A stretch of DNA of 64,000 bases from Chrysogorgia sp. JL179-B06 (taxonomy: Eukaryota > Cnidaria > Anthozoa > Scleralcyonacea > Chrysogorgiidae): NCBI GenBank assembly GCA_035772405.1, contig JAYKKM010000054.1, positions 4,004,001 to 4,068,000 on the forward strand. The letters run 5' to 3'. This document shows positions 48,070-60,274 of the stretch, piece after piece (the stretch's first letter is position 1; every line of letters begins with the position of its first letter). The notes under the pieces are model-generated. The model made no database searches. It was not told the origin of the DNA and saw only the letters and a program-made list of their open reading frames with translations. Made by a program: the position numbers and the translations under genes.

Positions 48070-49155
48070 TGTGTCGAAGACTGTGTAACTTAGTGGTTTA
48101 TGGACTAAGATGATAAGTGATTTAAATAAAATTATTTGATTTAAGTATAATATATAATCTGCAAAACATTTCAAACATTTCCTTTTAACATATAATCTTG
48201 GAACAATCTTCGAACAACCGCCGAAGAAAACCTACTGCGCAAAGATGACACGTTCATGACTCTGAGTTTGAACTTATAGATGAGGCGGAACCGAAAAAAG
48301 ACAATTGAAAAAATTAAAAACACACTTGGCTTGGTGAAGAACGATGTTGTTCTGTGCCAAGAGACTGAAACTCGTGGGCATCCCACAATTCCATTAAAAC
48401 CTTAAACCTTAATTCATTCCCGATGCCAATTGCGGCTATTACCCGAAAGCGCATTACGTATAACCAATCTCGTCGAAGCGGGACTAAACCCTGCGGGGGC
48501 AAAAATACTATGAAATAAAAAATAAATGTATTCAAAGTCCTGAAATGTGTTATCTTTTGATTATTTATATGACGTTTTACGACCTTCAGAATTCTGTAAA
48601 ATCTCCCCGAACCGAAATACAGGAAATGGCATTTCAGAGACTCTAGATTTCAAATTTTACCGGGGGAGCGCATGCCTCCGAACAACCAATTCCGAACCAT
48701 GCATTTCCGAATTCAGATCAATGTCGCCAGAGGTTATAATACTTGTATCATCAGCATAATGCATACTAGGAATTGTATCCGATAAACAACCTGACAGATC
48801 ATTTATGATCATCATTTAATAGATAAAGGAATTACAATTGTCGAATCATATACTTTCGAGACCCAACCGGGACGAAATCTAACCGACTGAGCTACAAACA
48901 CAACCGTTTACGAATTACGATAAATGCAAATTCAAGGAATTCTGAACTGCGACCCTAGATCTCTAGACCAGCGCTCTAACCGGCACAGTTACAGTAAGTA
49001 TATATGAATCGACACTCGTAATTCACCATTATAATTCTTCCTTCGTCTAATTCATGATCGAGTGTAATTACTAAACAATGACATAACATTTCGTAGTTCG
49101 AGTTGTACGGGGACTTTCATTTGCTATTTGTACTGGAGTCAAAATATTTTCCCAA
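48070..49155. repeat. Possible BEL 3' LTR start and dispersed repeats
   Basis: Begins with the putative 3' LTR (TGTGTCGAAGACTG, AATAAA near 48125); the LTR end is not determined. Near 48600-48690 lies a copy of a dispersed repeat (GGCATTTC, GAGACTCTAGA, CCGGGGGAG) also seen at 52810-52930, 57545-57670 and 62500-62700. Two degraded tRNA-like D-arms (minus strand) are near 48860-48890 and 48960-48985. Confidence 0.45.
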
Positions 49156-50650
49156 ATTTTCTAATAAGTACTTGTTTCAAATGATTTTCATTACTCTACC
49201 TTTGTTAAAGTAGTATTAGCGATTCCGACAAGCGTTCCCATCGTTCGTAAAACGAATTTCTAGATTCTCTATTTACTACAGTTTATCGACACTTAAGGTG
49301 GCTCCCTACTGTTTCTTGAAAGGTGGCAAAAATGCAAAAGTGCCCATGGATATTTCGGAAAAGATTGAAACTAAAGGTATGCATAGAATAACTTTCAGGG
49401 CATCAAATAAAAAACTAAAAAAACATGATTTTTTTTGTGTAAAATAATTGGATCCACAGAATTTTTTTTAATTTTGCCTATTCATTAATTAAACTAACAG
49501 AAATGTTTAAATGCAAAAAACATCGGGGGTCACCGACTCGTTTGCGAAATAAATTAGATTAAATGTTCATTTTCGGCCATTTTGAAACGTCACTGTTGTC
49601 ATAGCAACAGATGAAACACTTTAGCCATTAATAGTATTTGATGCCCTGAAAGTTATTTTATGCATAGCTTTAGTTTCAATCTTTTCCGAAATATCCATGG
49701 GCACTTTTCGAGATTGAAATTTTTTTGCCCCTTTCAAGAAACAGTAGGGAGCCACCTAATAGCAAATGTCTTTCATATTTACGCCTGCAAAATAACACGC
49801 GGGCTCGCACGCGGGAACCAGCTGCACGTGGGACACACTCGTGGCATAAACAACGAACTTCTCACTTGTATAGAAAGCCGAAAAAAACTCTTCGAGTTCC
49901 AATGAGTAAGTTTACGGATATTTGTTTACTTTTTGCATGTCATTACTCATTAATCAATGTAAATCTTTACAATATAACAATATATTACCATTTCCACTCA
50001 GCGTTGGTTCCCGCGTGCGAGCCCGCGTGTTATTTTCAAGGCGTATAATGCGCGAATCAAATCGAAATGTCAACATCCCCCCCGGGCATTACATTTTTAA
50101 TTTTATAAGTTCAAAATCCCCACCTATGTTCTTTTCATATATATATATATATATATATATGTATAAAGATTGGAGATCAAATGATATATATAAAGATTGG
50201 AGATCAAATGTCCCACCCTCAACAATTCTATTCAACATATTGAAACAAATATTCATTTAAAAGACTGATCAGAGATCGCCGCTATCGCGGTAAAACATTT
50301 TTTTATTGAGTATAGACAGGGACAATGAACATTTCAGTGAACACTAGTAAAGTTTCTTGTTTTAGCCTGACTAGGCCATTTTCTTCCATCCACTCCAAAA
50401 CAAAGACAATTTTCTGACCTGTAAAAATCTTACAAATCCGTCGCCATAATCCCGGGTTAGAATTTCAAATTCCCCGTATGCCTGGGGGGAGGGATGTTGA
50501 CATTTCGATTTGATTCGCGCATAAACTGTAGTAAGTAGAGTCTAGAAATTCGTTTTACGAACGATAGGAACGCTTGTCGGAATCGCTAATAGTACTTTAA
50601 CAAAGGTAGAGTAATGAAAATCATTTGAAACAAGTACTGATTAGAAAATA
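49156..50650. repeat. Nest of four inverted-repeat pairs
   Basis: An outer pair (49156-49286 versus 50521-50650, containing CGTTCGTAAAACGAATTTCT or relatives) encloses three more pairs: 49296-49757 (termini AGGTGGCTCCCTACTGTTTC, arms over 100 bp), 49781-49820 versus 50005-50044 (CACGCGGGCTCGCACGCGGG), and 50048-50088 versus 50477-50522 (CGCGAATCAAATCGAAATGT). The outer and last pairs are nearly contiguous. An (AT)n tract is at 50140-50160. No gene. Confidence 0.75.
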
Positions 50651-50664
50651 AGACCCCTGCCGTA

Positions 50665-50790
50665 TTCTGATAGAGACAGGACTGAAACCATCGCAACTCA
50701 TTTGCACATATACCATGTTGTAATTTATTCAATAAGATGTCATGATCAACCGTATCAAATGTTTTTTTTATGCCAGCGACGCAGCTGGTC
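50665..50790 (-). pseudogene. LINE reverse-transcriptase fragment
   Basis: Minus-strand translation gives KKTFDTVDHDILLNKLQHGI then NELRWFQSCL, the RT motif (F)DTVDH of CR1/L2-like LINEs. One residue is missing relative to the usual HYGI and the flanks are disrupted, so the copy is dead. Confidence 0.7.
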
Positions 50791-51009
50791 ACTGCGGCAA
50801 GACAATTGAATTGCTTTTTATGCGTGCGGCATAAGACACTATAAAGTGTCAACAGAACTGGCATGCTGAAACCCAAACCACGGCTGAAAGTGAACGTGAT
50901 AGGTTGGAATATTAATATCTTCCGTTATAACTTATGTACTGGTATATAGTTTGTTTCGCGAAAAAGTATCAAACCCCCAAATTTACTGTCCTGCACCATC
51001 ATATATGTT

Positions 51010-51222
51010 AATATGTACATTGACCAACCTTGCTTCGACGCCATGTTTCCCTTCACTTTCTGTGACTTCATCACCAGTGAGATCGACATCGTTAAAGCAA
51101 GCACCTTCACTTGAAGCTAGTGTAACTGAAAGTAACGTAGTTCCAGTGGTAGCAGACGCCGTGAAGACTGCCGATCCTTCATCGTCTAATTCCAATCCTT
51201 CATTTGCTTGCATATTTTTCAA
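51010..51222 (-). CDS. Possible host exon, acidic protein
   Basis: Open segment NEGLELDDEGSAVFTASATT followed by LLSVTLASSEGACFNDVDL and DEVTESEGKHGVEA, with normal-looking codon use, ending near a weak donor GTTGGT. No family recognised and no partner exon; weak call. Confidence 0.25.
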
Positions 51223-51239
51223 CCAGTATTTCCGATGAT

Positions 51240-53505
51240 TAGATAGAAATAACAGTATAGCTTTAGACAGTTTGAACTGATGCAGTAGTACGAAATCTGT
51301 TCTTTTACATACCTCGGTCGCTGAATATCCCTGTGTTATTAGTAATTGGTCCCGAATATATTTAAAGCAGTTTTATTTTACCGGTGTTCTCAACATCAAA
51401 TCCAACCACGAGCTTCGGATAAAAATATGTCACCACATGTGACATTCGGATTATCTTTCATCATGAATTTGAGCTCTGGTTACTTTCCTGGTTATGACAA
51501 GCAATTTCCAAAATAAACAAAAATAGTAATCCTTATATTACCGTAGAATCCCGAAAGTAAGCGATTTTCCTTACTTTTGGCGCGTTGTGTTCAGCGCGTG
51601 ATATTCTATGCATAATACAATTATACGCATCTTTACTTTTTTTCTATTTAGTTATTCAATTTACACTGCATGTGGCCAAGGGCAATGCGCGCATCCCCAT
51701 AGTCTGCTTCGGTTACAGATCTAGGACATAAATGTAGCTCTCATTACCTAATCCTAATTAACCAAAAACCAAAGCAACTCGTCGACTAAAAGACACGGTA
51801 ATTCTCTCCTTCGTAAAATGTGATATTGCGCTTCCGACATCTGGAGAAAGAGATGACGAGATAAATCTCGAGGGCATTCAGATGTGGTGTTCTATGATGA
51901 TAACCGTGATGATGAAATGGACTCAACAACGATAACAATTTATAGACTTCCTTTAGGTACTAAACTTGCTTAATATGAACATTAAATAAAGTTTGTTCTT
52001 CTTTTAAGCCATTTCATCAGCATCAATCGTATTCATTGTATCACGCGGAAGTGCGCTATTTTCAAAAAGGAAGTTTCGGCGGGCGTGTGGGACGGTGTCC
52101 GTGCTCAATAACAAGGATTAGATGAGTTGTGAAACATCAAATCCTGAAACATCAAGTGTTTCATAGCCTCCTCCGCAGGCAACTATGTGGCTTCTTTTCG
52201 CTTCCAAGGCTGTACGAGCAATGTTTTCGTTGGGATTGCAGGGAAGTATAGGGATTGTGAAGGGATTGATTAACGAAGAGGAGTGTTTCATAGCGGGCGT
52301 CTTGTTTGGGGACAACATTTTCACATACCGGTAAAGCATAAAACCACAGTATTTTGCAACGTAATCGTCTGATTTTAGGCGGTCGATTCATAGCACTAGA
52401 ACATTAGCAACTCTAACATTCCAAACAACTCCAACAACCTACACTGATATATTTAAACTCTTGAACAATAAACCATCCACTTGGAATCCACCAGTGCACA
52501 ACTTGGAGCATACGTACATCAGATAGATGACACCTTTTGGCTTTTGCTTTGCATACACAGATACATAATAAAATTTATCATTTCCGGATTTTAAACAGCC
52601 TTCACAAAACCACGGTTCCCGCAATCTGGCCAACGTAAATTTTGTACCTCTTCCACCATTGTTATTAGCTAAAATTCGTCATTTCGATACGTGCAAAACC
52701 CTGTGGTGGTAACGCAAGAGTGAAGCCTGGGCGCTAAGTGCGCCGAATAATGTTAGGTTAGAAACTGTTGAAAACTAAATTCCTACATCTGTAAACTGTC
52801 CAAGGAAATCTCTTAAAACTGCTCCCAGAATGCGGGAAACGCAATTTCCGAGACCCTAGAATTAAAAATTTCCCGGGGGAGCATGCCCCGAGACCCCCCT
52901 AGATTGACGCGCCTTACGGCGCGTGCCTCCAGTAATTTTTTTTTAAACAAATTATAACATAAAGCAGCGATGAAAACCCTTCTCAAACACCAGGGTTTCA
53001 TCTTTTGTCGAGAGATGGGAAACTTGAACATAATGTTGAGCGAAATTTTGAGGATTTTCAGAACTAATTAACAAGTCATTTTGAACATCAATTTACTACA
53101 ACAGACCAAACTATAAACGTATCTAGCGTTGACACTTTAATTTATCACAACACAAATAATTGCACTAAAATTAGACCATTCATGACATAAAAACTATATA
53201 TACACATTAAAAAGTAATGTTTGTCACACCAACCGACTGGTGATGCCGTCTGATTTGACAGGAAGCAGCTAACAATTTATAGTCGCATACTTTTGTCATG
53301 AATAAATATAAATTGTTGTAATGCGATAACATTAATAGTATAAACGCATGTTCTACCAGTTACACCGATGGTAAATTGGGATCTTCGACATTTGATTGTA
53401 ATGTTCCCTAAAATCAATTTGAAAGACAATGAATGTAGTTAAGGAAACATCTCTAGAAATACTTTGTGATGACAATTTTTAAAACAGCTTAAGTTCGCAA
53501 ACAGT
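51240..53505. other. No gene seen; one dispersed repeat copy
   Basis: About 2.3 kb. A copy of the GGCATTTCC/GAGACCCTAGA dispersed repeat lies on the minus strand at about 52810-52930. Otherwise nothing recognised. Confidence 0.4.
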
Positions 53506-53509
53506 TTAA

Positions 53510-53954
53510 CTCTTTCCTGTCCGGCCCAGTCAAAAGGGGTCATAGAAGACCCCCGAAGTCGTCAATCGAAAAACACGGCACACGATAACGCAAGATTATA
53601 AATAGAAATTCGACAAGCACCAAGGACATGAGATCCACTCACACGCCAAATTTGATTTGATTTCATAAACAACTCTGCGATTGGTGGCATTTTGAATTTT
53701 CATGATACTACGCGGTCGTGCAAGATGGTCTTTTCTAGAAAAATGGACGTTTTTCAACCTGATTTATGATAATTAATGCTAAATCATTAACATAATGTGT
53801 CTTGTTCGGAAAATTCAAAAGCATTTTTAAAAGCCAGTTTATTGGGCTTTCAGAAAAGGTGTAGGTTTCGCTACAGTTATGGATATTTCCCGAGATATCA
53901 ATAGAACAAAGAGGTAGTTCAATTTTGGATGTTTTTCAGCCGGACAGGAAAGAG
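53510..53954. mobile_element. piggyBac-like MITE, copy 1
   Basis: 445-bp element with perfect termini CTCTTTCCTGTCCGGC/GCCGGACAGGAAAGAG, flanked by TTAA at 53506-53509 and 53955-53958. TTAA targets are the signature of piggyBac transposases. It lacks coding capacity and is about 90% similar by eye to the copy at 58165. Confidence 0.85.
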
Positions 53955-54124
53955 TTAAGACTACTCTCATGGTTAAAGATAAATATCTATTTAAATAGGG
54001 TCACCACAGCAAATAAGAATAAAAGTAAAGTCGATAAGCAGTAGAGTTATATGGGGTCACTACACAAAGTGGGTGTCTCATAGAAGTTTGGATACCCACA
54101 TCTGATGATGATAATTTAGTTAAA

Positions 54125-54647
54125 GTTTGGATTCGTATTCCTTATCTCGGCAGACGCGGTGAAAATCTTGTCAAGTCTTGCATTGCCAAAGTTCGGCGCT
54201 GTCTTAAGAATCCGGTTAAATTCATAGTTATTTACAACACTAAAAAAGTCTCATATTTTACTTCTAACAAAGACAAAATTCGTGAGCTTTCTCGTAGCCA
54301 TGTAGTTTATCAAATCACTTGCCCTGGTTGTGCCTTCATAAACGTCTTTCCGAACATGCTACTCAACACAATACCAATGCGGTTACCCAGCACTTTCTGC
54401 AATGTGAACACGCACAATTCCTTGTTGACTTAAACAACCTATATGACCGACTCAATGACGCTACTTTTTCTTTTAACTTACCTCTTCCATGAAAAATCTC
54501 ATCTTTAACAACTATAAAATCCTTTACTCTAATAATGACATTAATACCAATAAACTCTTGATTATAGAAGCTTTACACATTAAGTTTAATAAACCTGACT
54601 TGAATTCTGGTCTTAAGGCTAGCAAAGAATTGACACTCTTTACTTAA
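54125..54647 (+). pseudogene. Penelope-like element C-terminal relic
   Basis: Translation gives VWIRIPYLGRRGENLVKSCI, then KFIVIYNTKK and HVVYQITCPGC, the approach to the GIY-YIG nuclease of Penelope-like retroelements. A deletion removes the GIY-YIG core, after which RLSEHATQHNTNAVTQHFL resumes in another frame. A second shift precedes the C-terminal EALHIKFNKPDLN. A CTGATGATG ... TCGAAATAT tail lies at 54793-54825, as expected for these elements. Confidence 0.75.
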
Positions 54648-54649
54648 TT

Positions 54650-55623
54650 TCAATATTACACTTGTCACTCAGTTTCCTCATGCTTTTCCTGTTTTTGTTT
54701 CATGTCATCACAATGTCACACCTTATGGTCACAATGACAAGTAATTAATTAACATCTGTAATATAAATAGGTTTCCTTTTTCTTCTTTCTGATGATGATT
54801 TTGTAATAAAATCGAAATATCACTTTTCAATGATCTCGTCTTGTTATTGACTCATATCTTGAGTTCTCAGGATGTCTTTATTTTTCGGAATATGTTTTAT
54901 TTTAAATTAATTTTTAAAACCTTGGGGAATCTTTCAAAACTTTGGTAATTTGATTTGGTGTTAAAATATGCCAATATCATTTACACTAATGTAATAAGTA
55001 CTTATAGTACGTATTCTATATAAGGAAGAGTATATATATATACATGCACTGCCCTGACGAGAAAATACGTTGCTCTGACGATCAAATATATTGCCCTAGT
55101 TACCAGGGACCAGAGGTACTAACCCCAAATAACCCTAAACCCTAAGCCAGTAAACCCCTGAACATAACCCCCGATTAGGATTCTACATCCCACTCCATCA
55201 ACCCCCACTCCATCCTATAACCCTAAAGCCCTAAACCTACGTCCCCCCGACTAGAATATTCAAATGAAATAATTTTAAATACAATGAAATGCCAAGTGAA
55301 TTGACCCGGCATGAGAAAAGAACTACTATACCAGAATAATAATTCAATTTTGCATCTTAAAGTGGCTCAGAGGTTTCATTAATATTTGTCATAGCAGGCT
55401 ACGTCCAGAAAATGTCGCCAGAAAATTAAAAAAAGTGTCGCCAGAAAATTACAGTACACAAAAAAATAGCCGGCGGTAAGAGGAAAAACAGGCGGGGTAA
55501 AGCGCCGGTAACCGCCTATTAATGAAAACTCTGGTGGCTCCCTAGGTTTTCTTCTTAATGCATAACTAACTATATATTGGACTAAAGTGCTTAAATGACC
55601 TACGTTCCCGAAATTCTCCATTG
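54650..55623. other. Element tail and degenerate CCCTAA-like tract
   Basis: Contains the Penelope-like tail and, at 55110-55260, an irregular AACCCTAAACCC-type tract. No gene. Confidence 0.45.
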
Positions 55624-56432
55624 AAGGGCATATGAACTGAAAATTGAGATGTCGTTTTTATTGATTTATTTGAGAAGACTCCTAAAATGATAAAGAATGG
55701 CTTTTTGCAGTTCTTTCATATCTTATCTCATTCTTGAGTTATTCAAGGTTGTGTAATATGAACTATGACGTCACAAGTTGTACCCACCATTAATGAAGTA
55801 TATCTTCAAAACTATTGAATGAAATTGCTTGAAACTTTGCACAAGTATACAGTTCACTAAATTGAATATCCCATGTCAACTTTATTGTTGCCACAGTGAC
55901 AGATTAGTTCCCAGATTCCTTTTTTCCTCAACCAAAAAATTCTATTTTCTAGCATGCGCTGCAAAGATTATGATTTGAAGTTGCTCTATTTTATTGGCAA
56001 TGTTATTGAAAATACACTTCACTAGTCCACAGTCAAAAATTGTTTTATAAATGGCCGAAAATAAAGAAGTTGTTTAAAGGATGAACAGAGTCTGGGAACT
56101 AATCTGTTACTATAGCAACAATAAAGTTGACATGGGGATATTTAATGAACTGTATACTTGTGCAAAGTTTAGTATACTGTATACTTGTGCACAATTTAGT
56201 GAACTGTATACTTGTGCAAAGTTTCAAGCAATTTTATTCAATAGTTTTGAAGATATGCTTCATTTTCAGATTGGTTGATAATGGCGGGTACAACTAGTGA
56301 CGTCATAGGTCATATTACACAACCTTGAATAACTCGAGAACGAGATAAGATATGAAAGAAATGTAAAAAGCCATTCTTTATCGTTTTATGAGCTCTTTCA
56401 AATAAATCAATAAAAAAGTGTCATATGCCCTT
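55624..56432. repeat. Long fold-back MITE with local triplication
   Basis: AAGGGCATATGAACTG at the left pairs with TGTCATATGCCCTT at the right; the arms are about 300 bp. In the right arm a 25-30-bp unit (GAACTGTATACTTGTGCAAA) occurs three times in tandem (about 56148-56224) but only once in the left arm. Confidence 0.72.
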
Positions 56433-57043
56433 AAGATTAGTGACACTCTTTATGGTAACAACAAGTCTAAAATATAACTATTTATCTTTCTCCTGCCATT
56501 TCTCGCGTTTCCTTCGGTGAAATTTCTTCAAACTTCATAGTCTTGTGGGAATTGCTTCGAGAAACATTCGAGTGAAATATAAATGTAGGGTTGTTCAGAT
56601 GGTTTTGTCAATGAAAACAATTTCGTACATGAAAACGAGTTCATAAGGCCCAATTTATATACATACTGTATAAAAGAATATTAATTCTGCGGCCATTTTT
56701 GAGAGAGGATTAATACCAAAGCGAGGCATAGACATAGTGGTTACGATTGTCATTATGGTGTATGGGTTTGTTTGTGTCACAATTCTTGTTTATAGTTCAA
56801 TGTTGAAAAACCCCTTGTTTTCAATGAATCACATATATCAAGACGACAATATTAAAGCCATTAAAAAAATAACACCTAGTTTTGAAGAATTAACATAATC
56901 AAACTTAATTATTTACACTAAAAATCTTCATCTTCTCAAACATATTTCTCTATTTATTTTAAACAAACAGACAAAAATTGCTGACTTCATCTAACAACTC
57001 GTTTGGTATAGCATTAGCATTTAGTGATAAAATTTAAGCATAC
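56433..57043. other. Intron or intergenic, no gene seen
   Basis: AT-rich DNA left of the last recognised exon of the minus-strand host gene. Confidence 0.4.
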
Positions 57044-57144
57044 CTGATGGGATTGCGATGATCCTTGAAATGGCACTAGATTGGTAATATGTGGCATTGC
57101 AAGAGACATTTTCTTTGTTCCTTTACCTTTCGATGATATTTTAC
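57044..57144 (-). CDS. Unknown charged/Ser-rich host protein, exon 3 of 3 seen
   Basis: 101-bp exon (acceptor TTCAACAG, donor GTATGC) that joins in phase to the exon at 59197-59459. It encodes KISSKGKGTKKMSLAMPHIT then NLVPFQGSSQSHQ. The phase agreement across two introns is the main support. Function unknown. Confidence 0.55.
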
Positions 57145-57239
57145 CTGTTGAATAGGTAAAATGTTTACTTTAGACAATAAAAACAAGCCAGAATTTGTCT
57201 TGAGTGGTTTGAATTAAACAGGAGAACTAACATCATTAG

Positions 57240-57501
57240 GACGATACGTGGACGATCGTCAAGCTCATATCCTCAGAAAAATGATTCTGAGTCCCGTACA
57301 GGAATCGAACCTGTAACCTTCTGATTACCGGTGAGACGCTCTAACCATTGAGCTAACGAAGGTTACAGGTACAGGTTCGATTCCTGTACGAGACTCAGGA
57401 TCATTTTTCTGAGGATATGAGCTTGACGATCGTCCACGTATCGTCTGTCTACTCCGAGCTCTCCCACATTCACTACAACATTGTGTATATTAACGCATCA
57501 T
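57240..57501. repeat. Fold-back element with tRNA-like halves
   Basis: Second copy of the family at 990-1508. Inverted arms containing GACGATCGTCCACGTATCG surround a minus-strand tRNA-like sequence (57290-57358) and a plus-strand duplicate of its T-arm and acceptor (57359-57399). The tail 57446-57501 matches the right arm of the first palindrome. Confidence 0.72.
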
Positions 57502-57544
57502 TGGGACGGTACAGAGCAGTGTGTATTTTTCATTATTACATTTA

Positions 57545-57670
57545 CAGTGGCGGATCTAGGAATTTTGCCACGTTAGACATAAGTAAAGTTATAAGTAGGG
57601 GGTTCGGGGGCATACTCCCCGGAAATTTTTTGAATCTTGGGTCTCTGAAATGGCATTTCCTGCAATTTGA
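57545..57670 (+). repeat. Dispersed repeat copy
   Basis: Starts CAGTGGCGGATCTAGG and contains GGGGGTTCGGGGGCATACTC, then TGGCATTTCCTGCAATTTGA. Related copies are near 48600, 52810 (inverted), 62500 and 62640. Likely SINE-like or MITE-like. Confidence 0.5.
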
Positions 57671-58164
57671 GTGCACTTTTAAGCAAAATCTAAAGATCTT
57701 AAATCACGTTTTTTTATAGCATGTCCCATAATTTTTAAGAAACATTTTGTCCAAATGAGAAGTTTTATTAAGTATTAAATGCCTGCATTTCGAAAAACTA
57801 ATAAAATAACAAGAGAAAATTTTGGTATTTCACTCGACTAAACTGTATGTTCTAAAGATTTATGGTGAAATAAAAATAAAAACATATTTTTTAGAACATA
57901 TATATTTCATTAATTAGCTTACGAGTGTTCATATTTGAAATCTCGTGTCAACATGCATACAGGTACCATTGCGAGATCACAAACTTCCACGATACCGTAC
58001 CAACTCAACATCATAACGCGTCAATAACTGATTACCTCACTGAGTATGTAGGGGATATTTTTTGATGAAATTGTCGTACAGACCGAGCGACAAGGGGAGC
58101 GAGATGTGTGCAAAAAACGAGGGCAAATGCTTTCTTCGTATCGACCTAATATAAACGAGGTTAA

Positions 58165-58607
58165 CTCTTTCCTGTCCGGCCAAGTCAAAAGGGGTCATAG
58201 AAGACCACCGAAGTCGTCAATCGAAAAACATGGCACAAGGAAACGCAAGGTTAAAAATTGAAATTCGACAAGCGCCAGGAACATGAGATCCACTCACACG
58301 CCAAATTTTATTTGATTTCACAAACAACTCTGCGATTGGTGGCATTTTGAATTTTCATGATGCTACGCGGGCGTGCAAGATGGTCTTTTCTAGAAAAATG
58401 GAAGTTTTTCAACCTGATTTATGACAATTAATGCTAATTTTTATTAACATAATGTGTCTTGTTCGAAAAATTCAAAAGCATTGGTAACAGCCGGTTTATT
58501 GGGCTTTCAGAAAAGGTATAGGTTTCGCAACAGTTATGGATATTTCCTGAGATATCAATAGAACAAAGAGGTAGTTCAATTTTGGATGTTTTTTGTCGAG
58601 ACAGAGA
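58165..58607. mobile_element. piggyBac-like MITE, copy 2
   Basis: Same family as 53510-53954. The left terminus CTCTTTCCTGTCCGGC follows TTAA at 58161-58164; the right terminus is eroded, with TTAA at 58608-58611. Confidence 0.8.
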
Positions 58608-58611
58608 TTAA

Positions 58612-59196
58612 ATTAAGATTTAAAGCAATTCCCTGTTGTTATAATCTTTCCTAAAACGTACCTAAACTTTGTTTGTTTGTTTTCAAATCGACCTCGAAAT
58701 ATTCTCGCCAAACGTAGACGGTCTGTCAGTAAAACACGGCTAGGCAGCCAATCAGAGTGCGTCGTTTTACGAACAGACCAGATAATGAGCTCAGCCATGT
58801 AATCCCCGCGATTTGAGATCTGACGAACTACATAAACAGGTTTTTACGAAGGGTATATACACGTTTGCGTAATATAATAGACATGTATGTCATGTATTTA
58901 AACTCGCTGATTCCCAATCTGTTTTCAGAATTGAAAACGGTTATATATTGATCGAGATAACGTTCAAAATCATATACGACGAAGCGGCCGCTTGATTGCC
59001 GATTAATTTCTAAGTACATAAACCGTTTTTACGAAGGGTATGCACGTTACGAAGGGTATGAGCGCCATTTCAAAATTCTGTTTTATAATAGTATCATGTT
59101 AACCACACCTTTTCCTCATAGTATAATTGAATTTTCCTCGTAGTATAATTGAATTTTCCTCATAGTATATTGACATGAAAAGCCGAGCCAACAAAC
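58612..59196. other. Intron of the minus-strand host gene
   Basis: No exon seen. Short tandem repeats of ATTTTCCTCATAGTATA at about 59107-59172. Confidence 0.45.
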
Positions 59197-59459
59197 CTTC
59201 TGTTCCAATGACGTCAGGAAATAAAGGAGGATCTTGCGGGAACTTATCTCTTTCCCTTGAGCGACTTCTTCTTTTGCTAGTTTCACCAAGCGAAGGTCTT
59301 CTTTCTCGACCACTTTCAGATGTTCTAGAGGTCACACAGTTTTCTGTCTCCTGAACAATCTGTTCGTGCTCTGAGTGTATGTTATGCTGACTTGACTGGC
59401 CGCTGCCTTTTTTCCCATGTTGAACAGAATATTTCTTATGTTTCGAGTCGGGAGGGGAA
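59197..59459 (-). CDS. Unknown charged/Ser-rich host protein, exon 2 of 3 seen
   Basis: 263-bp exon (acceptor ATTTTTCAG, donor GTTTGT) encoding SPPDSKHKKYSVQHGKKGSG ... SGRERRPSLGETSKRRSRSR ERDKF. It is basic and rich in Ser, Arg and Lys, with SR-type dipeptides. It joins in phase with both neighbours. A nuclear protein is likely from composition. Confidence 0.62.
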
Positions 59460-59534
59460 CTGAAAAATACGTATTAATATTTATATAGTACAATCATTTA
59501 CATAAACGTATTTTTGAAAAACAAATGTCCTTAC

Positions 59535-60274
59535 CGATAAGCCGTGGACCCATACATAGCAGAATCCTCTTCTAATGTAATGTGATTATTTAAATTCGGC
59601 GATAAATTAGCTTTTGTAATGTTCAAAGAATTCGAAATTGCATGTTTTGAATTATAGTTTAAAACTGCATGGTTAGTGGAGTTGCGAAGTTCACCTATTG
59701 GCGAAAGCTGTCGATTGATTAGCTGACTTGGATTGGTTGTTTCCAATGACGTCAACGGACAGGATGTGGTAGGTGTGCCTGCTGTTGATGAAGACCCTAT
59801 TGCGGCCATTGTTCGAGAATTATTAGACATGTCTGATGCTTGACTATTATATACTCCTGATGACCAAAGGTTGAATGACGAAGGTGGACTGTCAGATCTC
59901 ATAATTGGGAGTTGTGAGCCATGAGCTTGCGTGGAAGAAGAAGTAAAATGAGACGGAATTGGAAGAGGATACTTGCGAGATATTTTATCAATTTTTTCAG
60001 AACCTGTTTCTTCTTTTGAGCATCCTTTTGATTTTTTGGCTTCTTTGTGATTAGCGTCAGTTCTGTGATTTTCCTTACTATCTCTCGCGTCTCTGTGTTC
60101 TTTACTATCCCTAGTATCCCGATGTTCTTTAGTGTCCCTCGCATCTCCATATTCTTTATTCTCCTTTGAATCCCTATGTTCTTTGCCGTCCCTATGATCT
60201 TTGGATCCTTTGTGTTCTCTGTTATCTCTTGAATCTCTATGTTCCTTGTGTTCCTTATAATCCCGTTCACGTTC
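59535..60274 (-). CDS. Unknown charged/Ser-rich host protein, exon 1 of 3 seen
   Basis: 740-bp exon (acceptor CCTTTAG, donor GTAAGG). The first 80 residues are a low-complexity array of KEHRDSRD-type units. They are followed by a short conserved-looking segment (KISRKYPLPIPSHF) and a Ser/Asn/Thr-rich region (SDSPPSSFNLWSSGVYNSQA). The open frame and splice phases make it a convincing coding exon. Composition suggests a nuclear chromatin or RNA-related factor; I do not recognise the family. Confidence 0.65.
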
